45,770 bases of DNA, from contig JAUZQZ010000117.1 of the NCBI GenBank assembly GCA_030950745.1, positions 1 through 45,770 on the forward strand, in the 5' to 3' direction. Shown here piece by piece: positions 41,925-45,770 of the stretch (positions within the stretch are counted from its first letter, which is position 1; every line of letters begins with the position of its first letter). The DNA comes from Mariprofundaceae bacterium. Its GTDB lineage: Bacteria; Pseudomonadota; Zetaproteobacteria; Mariprofundales; Mariprofundaceae. The translations under genes and the position numbers were made by a program. The notes beneath the pieces are model-generated. The model saw only the letters and a program-made list of their open reading frames with translations, did no database searches and was not told the DNA's origin.

Positions 41925-43114
41925 ACCACCGAAGCCATCTGGAAGATGGGCAAATACATCGAAATAACAAGCCCGCCAATCACGACGCCCAGAAAAGCCA
42001 TGATAAGGGGTTCCATCAATGCCGTCATATTATCCACCGCGGTATCCACTTCTTCTTCATAGAAGTCCGCGATTTTGGCCAGCATATCCTCCAGGCTGCC
42101 CGTTTCCTCACCAATGCTGATCATTTGCGTCACCATCACGGGGAAAACGCCACTTTGCTCAAGTGGCATGGCCAGTGTCTGCCCTTGGCTGATCGATTCC
42201 TTGGCCGCAAGCACCGCTTCTTCGATAATCATGTTGCCCGCGGTTTCCGCCACGGTGTCCATCGCCTCGAGAATCGGCACACCTGCGGCGGCCAGCGTTG
42301 AAAATGTCCGGCAGAAACGTGCCACAGCCCCCTTGCGTAGAACATCACCCATGACGGGAAGATTCAGCAATAATTTATCAATCTGATAACGCCCCTGTGG
42401 CGTCTGGTAGAGATACCGCACACCGAAAACAAGGGCAATGGGAGCCCCCACCACCACATACCAGTATGTAACAAAAGCATCGGAGATCGCCATAGCGATT
42501 TTGGTTGGTCCGGGAAGATCCGCACCAAAACCCGCAAACATCTCTCCAAACACCGGAATCACAAAAATCATTAAAATCGACGTGACAATAAACGAAACCG
42601 TAATAATAGCTGCCGGATATACCATGGCCGATTTGATCTTGGCTTTAAGTGAGAGCGCCTTTTCCTTATAGGTGCAAAGCCTGAGAAGAATGGTATCCAG
42701 GATACCGCCTTGCTCACCGGCTTCAATCAGCGAACAGGTCAGGCGATCAAAGTCCTTGGGGAACTGGCGCATAGTTTCTCCCAAGGGGGTACCGCTTTCC
42801 AGCCCGGTGCGCACGTCTTTCAATAATTTTCCCATAGATTTTTTTTCTGTACCGCGCTCGGCCAGTTCAAAGCACTGAACCAGAGGAAGACCCGCATTGA
42901 TCATAGTGGATAACTGGCGAAAAAACACCGTAATGTCCTTTTCCGTCACTTTTTCGGGAAAAAGAATAATTTCAGTCGGTTTTTTCTTGACCTTAACATC
43001 AACCATTCCCTGACGCCGCAAAGTAGCCACCGCAATATCACGGTTAGCTACCTCCATTTCACCGGAGCGTTCCTGGCCCGACCGCGTTTTCCCCTGCCAA
43101 CGATAAATTGCCAT
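41921..43114 (-). CDS. pilC: Type IV pilus platform protein PilC
   Basis: Inner-membrane platform protein on which the assembly motor acts. The 397-residue protein has the T2SF/PilC layout: an N-terminal cytoplasmic domain with YRWQGKTRSG, FFRQLSTMINAGLPLVQ (near residue 80), the first membrane segment near 170, a second near 220, and a duplicated cytoplasmic domain (RFCRTFSTLAAAGVPILEAM). A C-terminal span follows (EPLIMAFLGVVIGGLVISMYLP). The ATG at 43114 overlaps the pilB stop by one base (TAATG). The TAA stop is formed by the end of the 344-bp element, after a normal-looking C-terminus (IFQMASVV). Confidence 0.95.
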   Translation of the reverse strand: MAIYRWQGKTRSGQERSGEMEVANRDIAVATLRRQGMVDVKVKKKPTEIILFPEKVTEKDITVFFRQLSTMINAGLPLVQCFELAERGTEKKSMGKLLKDVRTGLESGTPLGETMRQFPKDFDRLTCSLIEAGEQGGILDTILLRLCTYKEKALSLKAKIKSAMVYPAAIITVSFIVTSILMIFVIPVFGEMFAGFGADLPGPTKIAMAISDAFVTYWYVVVGAPIALVFGVRYLYQTPQGRYQIDKLLLNLPVMGDVLRKGAVARFCRTFSTLAAAGVPILEAMDTVAETAGNMIIEEAVLAAKESISQGQTLAMPLEQSGVFPVMVTQMISIGEETGSLEDMLAKIADFYEEEVDTAVDNMTALMEPLIMAFLGVVIGGLVISMYLPIFQMASVV

Positions 43115-44811
43115 TAGTCCGTCACCGTTACCCTTAAGCATTCCTCGAGAGAAACAACCCCTTCTTTCACCTTGGAGAGCGCCGCCATACGCAGCGTTTT
43201 GACTCCCTTACTGACTGCAATTTCGTTAATTTTATCCGCATTCTCTCCTGCATATACTGCATCCCGGATTTCCTGAAAAATCGGCATCACCTGATAAATA
43301 CCCACACGACCTTTGTAACCCGTCCCATTGCATACGGGACACCCTTTCCCCTGTTTCGGATGAAAATCGCCGACTTCACTTTCAGGAACACCGGCATCGA
43401 TCAGCGCTTCTGCTGGAACCTCAACTATCTCTGCACATTCCGCGCATGTGCGCCGGGCCAAGCGTTGTGCCGAAACAAGATTAACTGCGGATCCCACAAG
43501 AAAATTCTCCATGCCCATATTCACCAGACGATTCATGGTGGATGGCGCATCATTGGTATGCAGGGTTGCCAGCACCAGATGACCGGTCAGTGCCGCCTTG
43601 ATACCAATAGCAGCCGTTTCGTGATCACGGATCTCACCAATCAGGATGATATCCGGATCCTGCCGCAGAAAAGAGCGCAAAGCACGGGGAAAATCAAGAC
43701 CAATCTCCGGATGCACATTCACCTGGTTGATCCCCATGAAGTTAAACTCCACCGGATCTTCGGCCGTTGAGATATTCACACCCGGCTGGTTCAGCTCCGC
43801 CACGGCCGAATAAAGGCTCACCGTCTTGCCCGATCCCGTGGGGCCTGTCACCAGGATCATGCCATAGGGTTGATGAATCATCTCCTTGAACCAGCGCAAT
43901 GATTGCTCTTCATAACCCAGCTTGGTCATATCCAGTTGCAGGCTGGAAGGATCAAGAAGACGCATCACGACTTTCTCTCCAAACAGGGTCGGCAGCACGG
44001 ACACACGAAAATCCACCGTCTTTGCCCTGGATAAACGCAGCTTGATACGGCCATCCTGTGGCAAGCGCCGCTCTGAAATATCCAGCCGCGCCAGAATCTT
44101 GATACGGGATACAAGCGCATCGCGCAACTTCATGGGCGGCCGCATGATCTCATGTAGCACGCCATCAATTCGGTAACGCACCCGCAGCACTTTCTCGTAA
44201 GGCTCAAGATGAATATCCGATGCGCCGCGTTTGATCGCATCAAGCAAAACAAGATTCACCAGCTTGACAACCGGTGCCGCCTCCGTTTCCGTCGCCAACG
44301 TATGTTCATCCAGCTCATCCTCACTGGTATCCACAATTTCCATATCACTGGCGCCCATATCGGACATTAAATCGTCCAGATGCTCCTCGGCGGCGCCTAC
44401 CTCATCCAGTTGTTGCAGCAGCTGACGCTCAGGAGCAATTACCACCTCAACTTGACAGCCGCTAATGAAGGCCATTTCGTCCAAAGCATTGATATCATAA
44501 GGGTCAGCCACAGCCAGCGTCAGTACATTCCCCGCCCGCTTGATTGGCATAGCCATATTCTTACGCATGATATCCATGGAAATTTTGGTAATATCCGATT
44601 CTACTTCAATCTTTTCCAGATCAACAATGGGACGGCCAAAACTCTTGGCGATAAATTTGGTGATTTCTTCTTCGGCAAACAGATTCTGCTTGACCAGCTG
44701 CGATACCAGCGTATCGCCATTGAGATTCATCTCACGAATAATATTATCCAGTTGTTCACGGGTAATTCGTTTCTGACGCAGCAGAATATCGCCCAGCCGT
44801 GTAGACTTCAT
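43114..44811 (-). CDS. pilB: Type IV pilus assembly ATPase PilB
   Basis: Hexameric motor that drives pilus extension. The 565-residue protein has a MshEN-type N-terminal domain (LGDILLRQKRITREQLDNII, about 5-150), a central arginine-containing domain (DIHLEPYEKVLRVRYRIDG), Walker A TGPTGSGKT (near residue 325), the Asp box (STAEDPVEF), Walker B IILIGEIRD and the His box LATLHTNDA. A tetracysteine zinc motif (CAEC with CPVC, near 455 and 495) is present, as in PilB. The ATG at 44811 overlaps the aroE stop (ATGA) and follows GGGGGA; an ATG at 44826 is possible. Confidence 0.95.
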   Translation of the reverse strand: MKSTRLGDILLRQKRITREQLDNIIREMNLNGDTLVSQLVKQNLFAEEEITKFIAKSFGRPIVDLEKIEVESDITKISMDIMRKNMAMPIKRAGNVLTLAVADPYDINALDEMAFISGCQVEVVIAPERQLLQQLDEVGAAEEHLDDLMSDMGASDMEIVDTSEDELDEHTLATETEAAPVVKLVNLVLLDAIKRGASDIHLEPYEKVLRVRYRIDGVLHEIMRPPMKLRDALVSRIKILARLDISERRLPQDGRIKLRLSRAKTVDFRVSVLPTLFGEKVVMRLLDPSSLQLDMTKLGYEEQSLRWFKEMIHQPYGMILVTGPTGSGKTVSLYSAVAELNQPGVNISTAEDPVEFNFMGINQVNVHPEIGLDFPRALRSFLRQDPDIILIGEIRDHETAAIGIKAALTGHLVLATLHTNDAPSTMNRLVNMGMENFLVGSAVNLVSAQRLARRTCAECAEIVEVPAEALIDAGVPESEVGDFHPKQGKGCPVCNGTGYKGRVGIYQVMPIFQEIRDAVYAGENADKINEIAVSKGVKTLRMAALSKVKEGVVSLEECLRVTVTD

Positions 44812-45695
44812 ACTGCATTCCCCCATCCTGGAAGGTCAGTGGATTCTCTCCCAAGCCTTGCTTCCAGCCAGCGCAGGGCAGGTACCCGCGCAGGTTCGAT
44901 TTGATGCCAATAATAGAAGGACGCCACGCCTTGCGCCAGTAACATGGGTAGTCCATCAACCGCTTTATGCCCGGATTGTTCCGCCGCGCATACAAATGCA
45001 GTATTGCCATCCTGTGCATAAACCGCATCCAGCGCCACACCGTTCCCCGGGAGTTGAAACGGGAAACGTTCCGCCTTGTCCTTCAAACCAATACTGGTCG
45101 TATTCACCATCAGCACCGCCCTTTCACATGCTTCACCAACATCCTGCTGATTCCAGGCCACTGCTTCAACAGCCAATTCTGGCCAGGTTTCACTGGCGTA
45201 CCCAATGAAGGTATGAAGCCGATCCTGCCCTCGATTACAAACACTGACTTTCGCAACCTTTTCCTGCGCCAGAGCATACAACACCGCCCGCGCGGTACCG
45301 CCCGCACCAAACAGAAACACTTCAGCCCCGCTGACATCAATCTCCATGCCGTGCAACACATCCTGGAAACCTTGCCAATCAGTATTGGTCCCCTGCCATC
45401 CGGCAGCATGGCGTCTGACCGTATTCACCGCACCAATACATTGCGCGGCTGCATCAGCCTCAACCATAGGCAACACTACCTCCTTATGGGGTACGGTCAC
45501 ATTGAACCCCTCAACGCCTGCGGCCCACAAGCCCTCTAACGCTCTGGCCACATCGCCCCTCCCGGTACGGAACGGCACATACACGGCATCCACTCCGCAC
45601 TGCTCCAGAAATCGGTTCTGGAACAATGGCGACAACGAATGCGAGACCGGGTCGCCAATGATTCCAAACACCTTTGTTTTCCCGCTTATGTTCAC
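44808..45695 (-). CDS. aroE: Shikimate dehydrogenase
   Basis: Reduces 3-dehydroshikimate to shikimate with NADPH. The 295-residue protein has the substrate-binding SHSLSP (residues 18-23) and NVTVPHKE (near 65, catalytic Lys), GTNTDWQGF near 103, the NADP loop GAGGTARAV near 130 and VNTTSIG near 210. The start codon is GTG at 45695 with a poor Shine-Dalgarno sequence. It is the first gene of the pilus run and overlaps pilB by 4 nt, an uncommon partnership; aroB sits beside pilQ in the other pilus cluster. Confidence 0.94.
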   Translation of the reverse strand: MNISGKTKVFGIIGDPVSHSLSPLFQNRFLEQCGVDAVYVPFRTGRGDVARALEGLWAAGVEGFNVTVPHKEVVLPMVEADAAAQCIGAVNTVRRHAAGWQGTNTDWQGFQDVLHGMEIDVSGAEVFLFGAGGTARAVLYALAQEKVAKVSVCNRGQDRLHTFIGYASETWPELAVEAVAWNQQDVGEACERAVLMVNTTSIGLKDKAERFPFQLPGNGVALDAVYAQDGNTAFVCAAEQSGHKAVDGLPMLLAQGVASFYYWHQIEPARVPALRWLEARLGRESTDLPGWGNAV

Positions 45696-45770
45696 TTCTG
45701 GACTAGCGTAGGGCCTGATATCACAGGTGTAAAGTGTCAGACGGTGGTCTTTGCATCACTCAACCGTAAC

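Noticed and set aside
45698-45733. Sigma70 promoter for aroE (TTTACA with TACGCT at 17-bp spacing)
   Set aside because: The -10 matches only 3 of 6 bases and the start of transcription would fall about three bases before the GTG start codon.
1-45770. tRNA or rRNA genes
   Set aside because: No cloverleaf with a TTCRA arm or rRNA-like conserved stretch was recognised; this was by eye, so a covariance-model search could still find one.

Overview
This window reads as a chromosomal segment of a Gram-negative proteobacterium. It encodes outer-membrane, LPS-heptose, Mla lipid-transport, Lpo-activated PBP1A and type IVa pilus functions. The gene orders (rsmI/lpoA/yraN/SIS protein/dolP; rpsF-priB-rpsR-DUF2232-rplI-dnaB; pilM-N-O-Q-aroB; pilB-C, pilS-R, pilD-coaE) resemble Gamma- and Zetaproteobacteria. 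A Mariprofundus-like iron oxidiser is my best guess, from gene order and a c-type cytochrome beside pilus genes. It is an inference, not a demonstrated assignment.

Layout. (1) 1-7692, minus strand: rsmI-yraN-[five-hairpin array]-gmhA-unknown-small membrane protein-dolP-rfaE2-pdxB-orn-OmpA-like gene, covering envelope biogenesis, heptose synthesis, PLP synthesis and RNA turnover. (2) 7691-12112: lpoA (plus) converges on mrcA (minus), an activator next to its probable partner. (3) 12150-23364, plus strand: minor pilins fimT-pilV-pilW, a giant PilX-like protein and a DUF4124-cytochrome c, then pilM-pilN-pilO-pilQ and aroB. No pilP or aroK is present. (4) 23595-35881, minus strand: a long run starting at a good sigma70 promoter: rpsF-priB-rpsR-DUF2232-rplI-dnaB-alr-mlaE-mlaF-mlaD-TPR-ybdK-M20 peptidase-fxsA-yccA. 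Many junctions are 1-4 nt overlaps. (5) 36022-37018: a deleted ISNCY-type insertion sequence. (6) 37039-45695, minus strand: aroE-pilB-pilC-pilS-pilR-pilD-coaE. The pilus motor, regulators and prepilin peptidase here serve the pilins and secretin of block 3.

Small mobile elements have reshaped several of these operons. A 95-bp inverted-repeat element flanked by GGT duplications sits inside the 5' end of dnaB. Removing it in silico restores a GTG start overlapping the rplI stop. The same dnaB then has an in-frame TGA where a conserved Gly codon is expected, followed at once by an internal ATG. A related 56-bp element supplies the ribosome-binding site and first codons of pilS. A 344-bp element supplies the stop codon of pilC, and a 268-bp element lies between fxsA and the peptidase gene.

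The most interesting candidate system is pilR. Its receiver and AAA+ domains are in different frames on either side of 17 degenerate heptanucleotide repeats. The coding strand of this tract lacks any stop in any frame, and gain of one unit or loss of two would restore the full-length regulator. This is the layout expected of a phase-variable pilus switch, although an assembly error or plain decay is possible.
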